A program made the position numbers and the translations under genes. The notes beneath the pieces were generated by a model. It ran no database searches. It was not told where the DNA came from and saw nothing but the letters and a program-made list of their open reading frames with translations. DNA of 42,769 nucleotides, taken from Candidatus Nomurabacteria bacterium (lineage in GTDB: Bacteria > Patescibacteriota > Minisyncoccia > Phycocordibacterales > UBA9973). The stretch covers positions 1 to 42,769 of the forward strand of contig JACQGC010000007.1 of the NCBI GenBank assembly GCA_016199805.1. Direction: 5' to 3'. Shown here in pieces: positions 9,903 to 19,278 of the stretch. Positions within the stretch are counted from its first letter, which is position 1, and every line of letters starts with the position of its first letter.

Positions 9903-11828
9903 TTACAACAAGTCTTCGGGGTCGACGAATATTTCAAATTGTGGCGGTAGTGTCAGGAGTTTGGCTAGCAAATCTTCGTCTATATGTGAGCCTAAGGAAA
10001 TCTCCGGCAGAGACCATTTTTTTAGGTCCATTTTTATGAGCGCGTTGGTGACATATTTGTCTTTAAATCGCGCCACGAAGCCGCTAAAAATTTCCGGATG
10101 ATACTCACTGAAAATTTCTTCCAGTATTTTTCTGGCTCTTGTGGTTTGCTCTCTGTCTCCCAAATGAGTTATTTTTATGAAGCGCACAAAAGGTGGATAA
10201 TCCAATTTGCGTCTATCCTCCAACTCTTCTCGCACAAAAGACAAAAGATTTTCCGCTTGAATTGCCGTGAGTGCCGCATCATCTTTGTTTTTGGTTTGAA
10301 TGATGAGTTTTTTGCTAGTGGCATTGATTATGGAAAGAGTGATTTGAATAATTCTTTCGCCCATTTTAAAATTCGGTACACTCCACAGAGAGTCAAAAGA
10401 AGCCACCACAGACAATTTAACTTTTTCTTTAAAATAAAATAAGGCCATTTCCGTGCCGATAAGTATTGACCCGGGGTTAGCTTCAAATTTTTTCATGATT
10501 TCTTCCGCGCCCTTTCTGCTTTTGGCGTTTTCTTTGTCCAATTTGAAAATTTTTGTTTTTGGAAATAATTTTTCAATTTCTTCACCCACTGTGTCTATGC
10601 CTATGCCGAGTGGCATCAAGTTCCAGCTTCCGCAAGAAGCGCACGCTGTGTCTCCATCTCTGTCTTCCACACACTTATTGCAAACAAACATTCTTCTTTT
10701 GCCTTGGTGGGAGAGGTGTAGCACCAAAGGCGCCCCGCATTTTGGGCACGAGATTGTGTCGCCGCAGTCTCGGCAGACGGTCATGGTGGCCAAGCCCTTG
10801 CGCAACGTGAATATAAAAATATTTTCTTTTTTGGCAATCACATTTTGCATCTCTGTGATGCTCTCGTCGGTAAATATCTTAAACCCATCGCCGGATTTTT
10901 TACCAAATATTTCGGTTGTACCGCTAAAGTTAGTCCTAAAAGACATCGGATGCAGGGGATTTAAGTTGTCCAAATCTTTCCGCCCGATGGTCTCAAAACG
11001 GAGTAATTGGTCAGCCATTATGAACTTCGCATTTATTTTTGAAGCGTAAATTTCCGCAAAAATTCTCAAATCAAAATATGGCCTGCCGATAGTTTTATAA
11101 GCATTGGAGCTTTCGTGCTCCAAGATTATGGTTTCGATATCTCTCCGAGGTATTGATAAAAAGGGCACCGTACCGATGATAAGCACCGGGTGGACAGAGG
11201 TCATGATTTTTTCCGTAACTGCCAGAATTTTTTTAGCGCTTATTCCGCTATGCACGCAAAAGGTAAATTGTTCTATGCCGTGAGATAACGACTCGGAAAA
11301 TATTTTTATATCGTGTTCGGTTGGCATCACAATAAAAACGGATTTTTTTTGAGCAAAAGCTCCGCGAATCAAAGTTTTATATGAAGAGAAACGCTCCTCC
11401 CGAGGCGCTTGAAAAATAAGTTTCTCGGATTTTAGATAAGGACGGTCCTTAAGAGAGTTTCCCCAAGGACCGTCCTTTGAATTCAGCTTGTCGTAGTTCT
11501 CTCTGAAAACAGCCGGAATCAAAGAAACGATTCCGTTGTTTTTATTGGAAACAAAATATCTGCTGGTCAGAACTGCAGACTCCAGGTATTCCTTCAGGAA
11601 AAAAGAGTGTTTTTTAACTTCAGTAATTTTCTTTAAATTAAAGGACATATCTTTGATGTTGGATTTTACCCCCCTCACATCCTCTACATCTATGACCAAA
11701 CCGAGTACTTTTTTATTGCGCAAGGGAACAGTCACAACGCTCCCGTTTGCAATGTCCTGCGCAGTAAAATAGGTCAGGTCTTCCTTCCAGGCGCCTTTTT
11801 TGAGTGGCACAACTGTCACAATTTTCAT
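9903..11828 (-). CDS. priA: PriA-like primosomal protein N' with degenerate helicase motifs
   Basis: Cys-rich CRDCGDTISCPKCGAPLVLH...CNKC...CASCGSWNLMPLGIGIDTVGEEIEKLFP is PriA-type; Walker A not recognisable. Confidence 0.85.
   Translation of the reverse strand: MKIVTVVPLKKGAWKEDLTYFTAQDIANGSVVTVPLRNKKVLGLVIDVEDVRGVKSNIKDMSFNLKKITEVKKHSFFLKEYLESAVLTSRYFVSNKNNGIVSLIPAVFRENYDKLNSKDGPWGNSLKDRPYLKSEKLIFQAPREERFSSYKTLIRGAFAQKKSVFIVMPTEHDIKIFSESLSHGIEQFTFCVHSGISAKKILAVTEKIMTSVHPVLIIGTVPFLSIPRRDIETIILEHESSNAYKTIGRPYFDLRIFAEIYASKINAKFIMADQLLRFETIGRKDLDNLNPLHPMSFRTNFSGTTEIFGKKSGDGFKIFTDESITEMQNVIAKKENIFIFTLRKGLATMTVCRDCGDTISCPKCGAPLVLHLSHQGKRRMFVCNKCVEDRDGDTACASCGSWNLMPLGIGIDTVGEEIEKLFPKTKIFKLDKENAKSRKGAEEIMKKFEANPGSILIGTEMALFYFKEKVKLSVVASFDSLWSVPNFKMGERIIQITLSIINATSKKLIIQTKNKDDAALTAIQAENLLSFVREELEDRRKLDYPPFVRFIKITHLGDREQTTRARKILEEIFSEYHPEIFSGFVARFKDKYVTNALIKMDLKKWSLPEISLGSHIDEDLLAKLLTLPPQFEIFVDPEDLL
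11438..11477. repeat. Palindromic repeat family B inside priA
   Basis: AAGGACGGTCCTT - 14 nt - AAGGACCGTCCTT, perfect 13-bp arms, in frame. Confidence 0.8.
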
Positions 11829-11864
11829 CCTTTTATTTTAGCACAAATATGCTATATTACTTTC

Positions 11865-12878
11865 ATGGGAGTTTTTTCACGCAAATTGGGCATAGACCTT
11901 GGAACTGCAAATACATTAGTTTTTTTACCAGGTAAAGGTATTGTTTTAAACGAGCCATCTGTGGTGGCTGTTTCCGAACAAGACAATAAAATTTTAGCAA
12001 TCGGCTTTGAGGCCAAAGACATGATTGGTAAAACACCCGACTCCATAATCACTTACTGTCCGATGAAAGACGGAGTCATCGCCGACTACAGGGTTACCGA
12101 GGCGATGCTTCGATATTTCATCAGTAAGGCGATGGGAAAATTTAATTTCTTCAAACCGGATGTAATGGTCTCGGTGCCGGCCGGCGTTACTAGTACGGAA
12201 AGACGCGCGGTGGTAGAGGCGGCGATTCGCGCCGGAGCCAAGAATGCCTATGTGGTCAAAGAACCGATACTGGCAGCCATCGGCGCGGGTATTCCTATTT
12301 ATGAATCCAAAGGTTACATGGTGGTTGACATTGGCGGAGGCACTACCGACGTGGCGGTGATTTCTCTTGGAGGTATTGTGGCTTCGACTTCGGTGAAATG
12401 CGCCGGAAATAAAATTGACGCGGCCATAGCGGATTATATAAAGAAAACTTTCAACCTAGCCATCGGTGACAGAACCGCCGAAGAAGTTAAAATTAAAATT
12501 GGCGCAGCGGTAGCCCTAGAAGAGGAATTGAGAGTTACGATAAAAGGACGAGACTTCATTCAGGGTTTACCCAGGAGCGCGCAAGTGGGCACCAATGAGA
12601 TAGTCAAAGCCATAGACCCGGAATTACGCCAAATCATCAAAGCAATCAAAGACGTTTTGCAAGAAACTCCGCCCGAGCTCGCTTCCGACATCATCGACCA
12701 CGGTATCATCATGACCGGTGGTTCTTCCCAATTGCGCAATCTCACGGATTTGGTTTACAGAAAGACCGGGGTGAAAGCCACGATGGCCGAAGATCCTCTT
12801 TTCTGCGTCGTTAAAGGCACCGGCATCGCCCTCGAACATTTGGATGTATACAAAAAAACTGTTTTAAGTAAGAAGTAA
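11865..12878 (+). CDS. mreB: Rod shape-determining protein MreB
   Basis: KLGIDLGTANTLVFLPGKGIVLNEPSVVA; VVDIGGGTTDVAVISLGG. Confidence 0.97.
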   Translation: MGVFSRKLGIDLGTANTLVFLPGKGIVLNEPSVVAVSEQDNKILAIGFEAKDMIGKTPDSIITYCPMKDGVIADYRVTEAMLRYFISKAMGKFNFFKPDVMVSVPAGVTSTERRAVVEAAIRAGAKNAYVVKEPILAAIGAGIPIYESKGYMVVDIGGGTTDVAVISLGGIVASTSVKCAGNKIDAAIADYIKKTFNLAIGDRTAEEVKIKIGAAVALEEELRVTIKGRDFIQGLPRSAQVGTNEIVKAIDPELRQIIKAIKDVLQETPPELASDIIDHGIIMTGGSSQLRNLTDLVYRKTGVKATMAEDPLFCVVKGTGIALEHLDVYKKTVLSKK

Positions 12879-12879
12879 T

Positions 12880-13566
12880 ATGATTTTTGAACATATCGAC
12901 AAAAACAATCTGCATCACGCTTACCTGATAGAAGGCGTGCGGGATGAAATGACGAATGAAGTTTTGGAATTTCTAAAAGATATTCCCATAAGCACCACCG
13001 GCAACCCGGATTTCATAAATATTTCTATAGATAATTTTAAAATTGATGAAGCATTTGACCTGCGGGCGATGTCGGCAAACAAAAGTTTTTCAGGAGGTAA
13101 GAGAATATTTTTAATTTGTGTTAATAGTTTTTCTTTGGACGCGCAAAATGTATTACTGAAAATGTTTGAAGAGCCGATAGAAAACACCCATTTTTTCCTG
13201 ATAGTGCCGGATACAAACGCTCTCCTGAAAACTTTAGTTTCCAGATTCTATCAAATTTCTCCTACACTGGGAGTAGGGGAAGGAACAACAGAAGCGGAAA
13301 AGTTTATCGCTATGCCTTTAAAAAATAGACTGGATTTTATAAAAGAATTACTGGCTGAAGAAGACGATGAAAACATTGCCACGGACTCCAACCGCGCCAA
13401 AGCTATTAAATTTTTAAACGCGCTGGAATTAGTGATGTCAAGGGGCACCCTTGACTCGAAATTTTTCGAGCATTTGTTCAAAGTTCGAGAGTTTTTGCGT
13501 ATGCCGGGGAGCTCCGCGAAAATGTTGATGGAAGGAGTGGCGCTCATCACGCCGAGTATGTTATAA
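12880..13566 (+). CDS. DNA polymerase III delta'-like subunit
   Basis: HHAYLIEG...GGKRIFLICVNSFSLDAQNVLLKMFEEPIENTHFFLIVPDTNALLKTLVSRF. Confidence 0.75.
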   Translation: MIFEHIDKNNLHHAYLIEGVRDEMTNEVLEFLKDIPISTTGNPDFINISIDNFKIDEAFDLRAMSANKSFSGGKRIFLICVNSFSLDAQNVLLKMFEEPIENTHFFLIVPDTNALLKTLVSRFYQISPTLGVGEGTTEAEKFIAMPLKNRLDFIKELLAEEDDENIATDSNRAKAIKFLNALELVMSRGTLDSKFFEHLFKVREFLRMPGSSAKMLMEGVALITPSML

Positions 13567-13574
13567 TAGCCCCC

Positions 13575-14126
13575 ATGCAGTACAACTTTTCAAATTTTAA
13601 ATCGGAACTAAAGAAGGCGGAGGAATTTTTGAGTAAGGAATACAGCCAGCTAAACATCGGGCGAGCTTCGCCGATGGTTTTGGACGGTGTAAATGTGGAG
13701 TCTTATGGTTCTTTTGTGCCTCTCAAGAACATAGCTACTGTAGGTATTGAAGACCCGAAGACCCTGCGTATTGCTCCTTGGGACAAGGGCCAGATAAAAG
13801 GAATTGAGAAAGCCATCGTCGGAGCAAACTTAGGGCTGTCTGTGGCTACCGACGATATGGGTATCAGGGTTATTTTTCCACAATTGACCACCGAGACCAG
13901 GCAGACTCTGGTGAAAGTCCTGAAAGAAAAACTAGAAGAAAGCCGCATCACCGTTCGTCATGAGCGAGTGATAGTGCTGGAAGATATAGAAGCCAAAAAG
14001 AAAGAGGCCAAAATTACCGAAGACGAAATGTTTGCTGCCAAAGAAGAACTGCAAAAGATTACCACCGAAGCCAACGCAAACTTGGAAGCAATCTTTGAGA
14101 AAAAAGAAAAGGAAGTTTTGGGCTAG
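13575..14126 (+). CDS. frr: Ribosome recycling factor
   Basis: LNIGRASPMVLDGVNVESYG...LRIAPWDKGQIKGIEKAI. Confidence 0.96.
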   Translation: MQYNFSNFKSELKKAEEFLSKEYSQLNIGRASPMVLDGVNVESYGSFVPLKNIATVGIEDPKTLRIAPWDKGQIKGIEKAIVGANLGLSVATDDMGIRVIFPQLTTETRQTLVKVLKEKLEESRITVRHERVIVLEDIEAKKKEAKITEDEMFAAKEELQKITTEANANLEAIFEKKEKEVLG

Positions 14127-14131
14127 CACAT

Positions 14132-15286
14132 ATGAGCATACTTATATTTATAATAATTTTATTAGTGCTGGTCCTCGTCCATGAATCTGGGCACTTTTTC
14201 ACCGCAAAAAGCTTTGGTATCCGCGTGGATGAATTCGGTTTCGGTTTTCCTCCAAAATTATTCAGTAAAAAAATAGGGGAGACAGAATATTCTATCAACG
14301 CTCTGCCTTTCGGAGGTTTCGTGAAAATCTTCGGTGAAACTTTCGAAGAAGCGGATACATTAGATATTGGATTCATTGAAGGTAAAGATATAGCTGCCCC
14401 TAAGTCCGAGGATTTTTCTAGGAGTCTCGTCAGCAAGCCGGCCTGGAAACAAGCCTTGGTGCTTTTCGCGGGTATCTTTGCCAACTTTTTATTGGCTTGG
14501 CTTTTGTTTTCTTTTGGTTTTATGTCCGGACTACCTACTTCTGCAGATAGCGCAATAGCCGGAACAAAAGTTTCCGATATTCATCTAGTGATTATTTCTA
14601 TTTTACCCAAGTCTCCCGCCGAAAATGCCGGACTCAAGGTTGGCGATAAAATAATTTCGATGTCTTTGCCGGCTTCTTCAAAGAGTGCTGACACGGTAGA
14701 AAATCCAAATCCGGACCAAGTTCAGAATATCATAGCTTCATACGGCGCTCGGGGTAAGGGGGGTGTGGGTATAAAATACAACAGAGCAGGAGAGGAAAAT
14801 TATGTCATAATAAATCCAGATGTGATAGCAGGTAAACCCCACATAGGCATCTCTATGGATATGATAGGAACAGCCAAATTGCCCTTTTTCACCGCCCTTG
14901 TACAGGGTATGCGCTTAGACTGGCAAATGACCAAAAACACTGCTGTTGGGCTTTATACGCTGATTGCGGATGGCGTAAGAGGCCACGGAAGCTTCTCTGC
15001 TGTGACCGGTCCTGTCGGTATGGTGGGTATAGTCGGCGACGCATATAAGTTCGGTTTTGCTTATCTATTATCTTTTGCCGCACTCATCTCTATCAATCTG
15101 GCAATCATAAATATAATCCCGTTTCCTGCTCTTGATGGTGGACGACTTTTCTTCCTACTCATAGAAAAAATTAAAGGTTCACGCATCAATCCAAAAGTTG
15201 CCAATATGGCCAACATGATAGGTTTCAGTGTGCTCATTCTGCTTATGCTCATCATCACCTATCACGATGTAATTAAGTTCTTCTGA
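14132..15286 (+). CDS. rseP: Site-2 metalloprotease RseP/M50 with PDZ domain
   Basis: LVHESGHFFTAKSFGIRVDEFGFGFPPKL; NIIPFPALDGGRLFFLLIE. Confidence 0.94.
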   Translation: MSILIFIIILLVLVLVHESGHFFTAKSFGIRVDEFGFGFPPKLFSKKIGETEYSINALPFGGFVKIFGETFEEADTLDIGFIEGKDIAAPKSEDFSRSLVSKPAWKQALVLFAGIFANFLLAWLLFSFGFMSGLPTSADSAIAGTKVSDIHLVIISILPKSPAENAGLKVGDKIISMSLPASSKSADTVENPNPDQVQNIIASYGARGKGGVGIKYNRAGEENYVIINPDVIAGKPHIGISMDMIGTAKLPFFTALVQGMRLDWQMTKNTAVGLYTLIADGVRGHGSFSAVTGPVGMVGIVGDAYKFGFAYLLSFAALISINLAIINIIPFPALDGGRLFFLLIEKIKGSRINPKVANMANMIGFSVLILLMLIITYHDVIKFF

Positions 15287-15324
15287 AGATTTGCAAAAAA
15301 AACATCGAGTTATCCACACACCCT

Positions 15325-15353
15325 TTGACTTTATAGATTACCTCTTGTAGTAT
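15325..15353 (+). promoter_or_regulatory. Promoter upstream of the Ddl fusion
   Basis: TTGACT - 17 nt - TAGTAT. Confidence 0.6.
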
Positions 15354-15384
15354 ATGGGTGATTTGATATTTAATTTTTGCAAAA

Positions 15385-17802
15385 ATGCCCAATAAAAACA
15401 TAAAAAATCTGGAAAAACACAACAAAGTCAGTATCGCCGTGTTGTGCGGAGGACCATCTTTGGAACGTGGAATATCCATGAATTCTGCCCGGAGTGTCTT
15501 AGACCATCTTGGGAGCCAGGGTGTGGAAATCGTCCCCATATATTTCAACGAAAAAAGAAAGCCCTTTCGCATATCCGTGGCCCAACTTTATTCAAACACT
15601 CCGAGTGATTTTGATTTCAAGCTGGCGGAGTCCGGCAAAGAACTTTCCGTTTCTTCTCTGGTCAAAGTTTTAAAAAGTGTCAGTATCGTTTTTCCATGCA
15701 TCCATGGAACTTTTGGCGAAGATGGAGAAATTCAAACAATGCTAGAAAAAAATAATATTTCATTTATCGGTTCGGGTTCAAAATCCTGTAAAATGGCTTT
15801 TGATAAACACAAAGCCAATGAATATATACGCTCACTCGGGTTTTACGCGCCGGACTCTATTGTGCTAAAAATTACAGATTCAAAAAAAGAACTTGAGAAA
15901 AAAGTAAATAGTTTTTGGCAAAAAGAAAAAATTACCCGCGCCATAGTAAAGCCGGCTTCCGGCGGTTCGAGTATTGGGGTTTTTTCTGTGGAAAATGCCA
16001 GAGATGCCATTAGAAGTGTGAAGAGTTTGTTTAGCCGCAGGATGGACACCCGCGTGGTCTTGGAGCCTTTTGCCAATGGCAAAGAATTTACAGTAATCAT
16101 CCTCCAAAACAGATTCAACATGCCGGTGGCTATTATTCCGACCGAGATGGAAATGGATTACAACGAACATCAATTTTTCGATTTTCGCAGGAAATATTTA
16201 CCCACCCGACAAGTGTCTTATCACTGCCCGCCAAGGTTTAGCAATGAAACCATCGAGAAAATACAAATACAGGCAGAGCAACTTTTTTCAGTTTTTGGCA
16301 TGCGAGACTTTGCGCGGTTTGACGGTTTTTTGATGCCCGACGGAAATGTTTGGTTTTCGGATTTCAACCCTATTTCCGGCATGGAACAAAATAGTTTTCT
16401 TTTTCAGCAAGCATCCCGTATCGGTTTTTCCCACCAAGACCTTCTGCGATATATCGTAAACAACGCCTGCTTGCGCCGAGACATACCCGCGCAAATCAAA
16501 AATACCGTTAGCTCCAAAGACAGAAAACCGGTGGCCGTTCTCTTTGGTGGGGAGACCGCGGAAAAACAAGTGTCTCTGATGAGTGGTACAAACGTCTGGC
16601 TCAAGTTGCGGGGTTCGAAAAATTATAAACCATATCCGTATCTGCTCGGACCAAAAGGAGAAGTCTGGGAACTGCCGTATTCATATATTCTAAACCACAC
16701 CGTGGAAGAGATTATCGAAAATGCGGAAACTGCAAAAAAAGACACCGAGAAACTTTTCTTTTTGATTGAAAAAGTAAAAATTAAACTATGTTTGTTTGAG
16801 GCAGACGTCACTGAAAATTTTTTCATTCCTAAAAAATATCCCCTAAGTCATTTACTTAAAAAATATCCGTTTCTCTTTCTGGCTTTGCATGGCGGTTTTG
16901 GAGAAAATGGCAGCGTTCAAAAAATTCTCGAAAATATGCATATCAAATACAATGGCTCGGGTAGCATTGCTTCGGGGTTGTGTATGGATAAATGGGAAAC
17001 AAACGAAACTTTAGAAAAAGCGAATATCTCCGGTGTCAGTGTGGCCAAACACATTTTATTTAAAATAAAGGATGTTCCCAAAGACGTCGATGATAGTCTA
17101 AACGAAGTGCATTGGTCTATGATTCTGGATAAACTCGGCACCAAGACAGTTATCGGGAAGCCCAGGGGCGATGGATGTTCGGCGGGGGTGGTGAGACTTT
17201 TCAACAAGAAAGACCTGGCCACTTACGTTTCTTTCATAAAAAATAAAATTCCCGTAGCCAAAGCGCACACTTTCACAAACCAACAGAACACCATCGATAT
17301 GCCCGAAGGTGAAGTGCAAGATATAATCTTTGAGTCGTTTATTGAAACGGATAAATTGAGAGTGCATGGCAGTAAAATTGCGTACACTCCAAAGAGCGGA
17401 TATGTAGAAATGACGGTGGGCGTACTCGAAGAAAACGGAAAAGTAAAAGCGCTGTCGCCGAGTATCACTGTCGCCGAGATGACCATCTTGAGCGTGGAAG
17501 AAAAGTTTCAGGGCGGTACTGGTGTAAATATTACCCCGCCGCCTGCAGAGATTATTTCCGCTAAAAATTTGGGCAAAGTAAAGAAGTTGATTGAACAAGT
17601 AGCCGAGAAGGTGGGAGTGAGGGGCTATGCCCGAATAGATATTTTTGTGCAGGTTAAAACCGGGAATATCATTGTCATAGAAGTAAACACTCTGCCGGGG
17701 CTCACGCCTTCCACGGTCATTTATCATCAAGCGTTGGCGGAAGAGCGCCCAATTTTCCCGAAAGAGTTTTTGGAGCTTCTAATTAAAAATAAAGGATATT
17801 AA
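15385..17802 (+). CDS. Tandem D-alanine--D-alanine ligase fusion (two ATP-grasp Ddl modules)
   Basis: N-module VLCGGPSLERGISMNSA, HGTFGEDGEIQ, WFSDFNPISGM; C-module VLFGGETAEKQVSLMSG, HGGFGENGSVQ, IVIEVNTLPGLTPSTV. Confidence 0.92.
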   Translation: MPNKNIKNLEKHNKVSIAVLCGGPSLERGISMNSARSVLDHLGSQGVEIVPIYFNEKRKPFRISVAQLYSNTPSDFDFKLAESGKELSVSSLVKVLKSVSIVFPCIHGTFGEDGEIQTMLEKNNISFIGSGSKSCKMAFDKHKANEYIRSLGFYAPDSIVLKITDSKKELEKKVNSFWQKEKITRAIVKPASGGSSIGVFSVENARDAIRSVKSLFSRRMDTRVVLEPFANGKEFTVIILQNRFNMPVAIIPTEMEMDYNEHQFFDFRRKYLPTRQVSYHCPPRFSNETIEKIQIQAEQLFSVFGMRDFARFDGFLMPDGNVWFSDFNPISGMEQNSFLFQQASRIGFSHQDLLRYIVNNACLRRDIPAQIKNTVSSKDRKPVAVLFGGETAEKQVSLMSGTNVWLKLRGSKNYKPYPYLLGPKGEVWELPYSYILNHTVEEIIENAETAKKDTEKLFFLIEKVKIKLCLFEADVTENFFIPKKYPLSHLLKKYPFLFLALHGGFGENGSVQKILENMHIKYNGSGSIASGLCMDKWETNETLEKANISGVSVAKHILFKIKDVPKDVDDSLNEVHWSMILDKLGTKTVIGKPRGDGCSAGVVRLFNKKDLATYVSFIKNKIPVAKAHTFTNQQNTIDMPEGEVQDIIFESFIETDKLRVHGSKIAYTPKSGYVEMTVGVLEENGKVKALSPSITVAEMTILSVEEKFQGGTGVNITPPPAEIISAKNLGKVKKLIEQVAEKVGVRGYARIDIFVQVKTGNIIVIEVNTLPGLTPSTVIYHQALAEERPIFPKEFLELLIKNKGY

Positions 17803-17809
17803 TCTAAAT

Positions 17810-18946
17810 ATGAAAACTGAATCTCTTTCCCGCATAGAATTATCAAGAGCAAGTTTGATTCACAACATCAAGCAGTTTAAGAGCTTGGCCAACAAGGGAA
17901 CAAAATTTGCCGTGGCAATAAAAGGCAACGCTTACGGCCACGGGCAAAATGAAATTGCTAAAATTATTGAACCTTACATTGATTATTTTCAGGTGGATGA
18001 TGTGGAAGAGCTCGAACAGTTGCGCCGGGTGAGCCGAAAAAAAACTCTCGTCTTGGGATATGTGCAAAAAAGTGATTTAAAAAAATCCGTAGAGCTCGGG
18101 TGCACACTTTCCATATTTTCATTAAAGCAAGCGTCGACACTTTCTCTCATGGCCAAAAGTGCCAACGTAATACAAGAAGTGCAGGTACCCGTAGACGCAT
18201 ATTTGGGGCGTGAAGGATTTCTGTTGAGCGAATTGCCGAAATTGTTTAGAGAAATAAAGAAACATAAAAACATAAAGCTGACCGGCATCTACGCGCATTT
18301 TGCCAACATCGAAGACACCATAGATTTTTCTCACGCGCAAAAACAAATCGCCGAATTTGATAAGGCGATAAAATTGGCAGGGGAATTCAAATTCAAAGAT
18401 TTACAGACGCATATTTCGGCTACCTCCGGGCTTTTGATTTACGAGAAAAATAAAAAGATTCATCCGCTGGTGCGCTTGGGAATAGGTGTGTACGGCATGT
18501 GGCCGTCGAAACAGCTCCGGTCTCTTTATCTAAACAAGATATTCAATCTGAAGCCGGCGATGTCTTGGAAGACAAAAATTGCGCAAGTGAAAGTTCTTCC
18601 GGCGGGGATGACCATCGGCTACGGACTGACTTTTAAAACCAAGAAAGAAACAAAAATTGCCGTAATTCCGCAAGGTTATGCGGACGGGTTTGATAGAGGG
18701 TTTTCCAATAATGGCGAAGTTCTCATCCATAAAACCAGATGCAAAATTTTAGGCCGGGTGATGATGAATATGTTTGTGGTGGATGTGAGCCACTTGAAAA
18801 ATGCAAAACAAGAAGACGAAGTTGTGATTTTAGGGAAACAAGGCAAAGAGCAGATAACAGCTGAAGAATTGGCAGAACGCATAAATACCATAAACTATGA
18901 GATAACCACGCGGGTCAGCGCTCTTTTGCCGAGGGTGGTAAAATAG
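17810..18946 (+). CDS. alr: Alanine racemase
   Basis: FAVAIKGNAYGHG PLP-lysine motif; RLGIGVYGMWPS; MTIGYGLTF. Confidence 0.95.
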   Translation: MKTESLSRIELSRASLIHNIKQFKSLANKGTKFAVAIKGNAYGHGQNEIAKIIEPYIDYFQVDDVEELEQLRRVSRKKTLVLGYVQKSDLKKSVELGCTLSIFSLKQASTLSLMAKSANVIQEVQVPVDAYLGREGFLLSELPKLFREIKKHKNIKLTGIYAHFANIEDTIDFSHAQKQIAEFDKAIKLAGEFKFKDLQTHISATSGLLIYEKNKKIHPLVRLGIGVYGMWPSKQLRSLYLNKIFNLKPAMSWKTKIAQVKVLPAGMTIGYGLTFKTKKETKIAVIPQGYADGFDRGFSNNGEVLIHKTRCKILGRVMMNMFVVDVSHLKNAKQEDEVVILGKQGKEQITAEELAERINTINYEITTRVSALLPRVVK

Positions 18947-18981
18947 TTGCTTTTTAAGCCTTTTTATACTATTCTATATAT

Positions 18982-19140
18982 ATGTCACAAGATAGACTTA
19001 TAAAACTTGCCTGCACGACCTGCAAGCGCATAAATTACTGGTCCAGTAAAAACAAGAAACTCGTCACTAAAAAGATTGAGCTCAAAAAGTATTGCAAATG
19101 GTGCCGCAAGCAGACCAAGCATAAAGAGATAAAGAAATAA
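18982..19140 (+). CDS. rpmG: Ribosomal protein bL33 (52 aa, below ORF-track cutoff)
   Basis: MSQDRLIKLACTTCKRINYWSSKNKKLVTKKIELKKYCKWCRKQTKHKEIKK*. Confidence 0.93.
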   Translation: MSQDRLIKLACTTCKRINYWSSKNKKLVTKKIELKKYCKWCRKQTKHKEIKK

Positions 19141-19173
19141 TAGATTTTCTTCATTTTTATGCTACACTGAATG

Positions 19174-19190
19174 CAACCCGATAAGGGTTG
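19174..19190 (+). promoter_or_regulatory. Leader hairpin upstream of tRNA-Trp
   Basis: CAACCC-gataa-GGGTTG about 7 nt after an extended -10 TGCTACACT. Confidence 0.45.
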
Positions 19191-19203
19191 TTTTAGTGTC
19201 TTT

Positions 19204-19274
19204 GGGTCCATAGTTCAGCGGTAGAATTCTCGTCTCCAAAACGAGCGACCAAGGTTCGAGTCCTTGTGGGCCCG
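19204..19274 (+). tRNA. tRNA-Trp(CCA)
   Basis: Acceptor GGGTCCA/TGGGCCC, anticodon arm CTCGT-CTCCAAA-ACGAG, T loop GGTTCGAGTCC; 3' CCA not encoded. Confidence 0.95.
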
Positions 19275-19278
19275 CAAT

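Noticed and set aside
17098-17730. 210-aa antisense ORF in the Ddl fusion
   Set aside because: Shadow ORF of a strongly conserved coding region.
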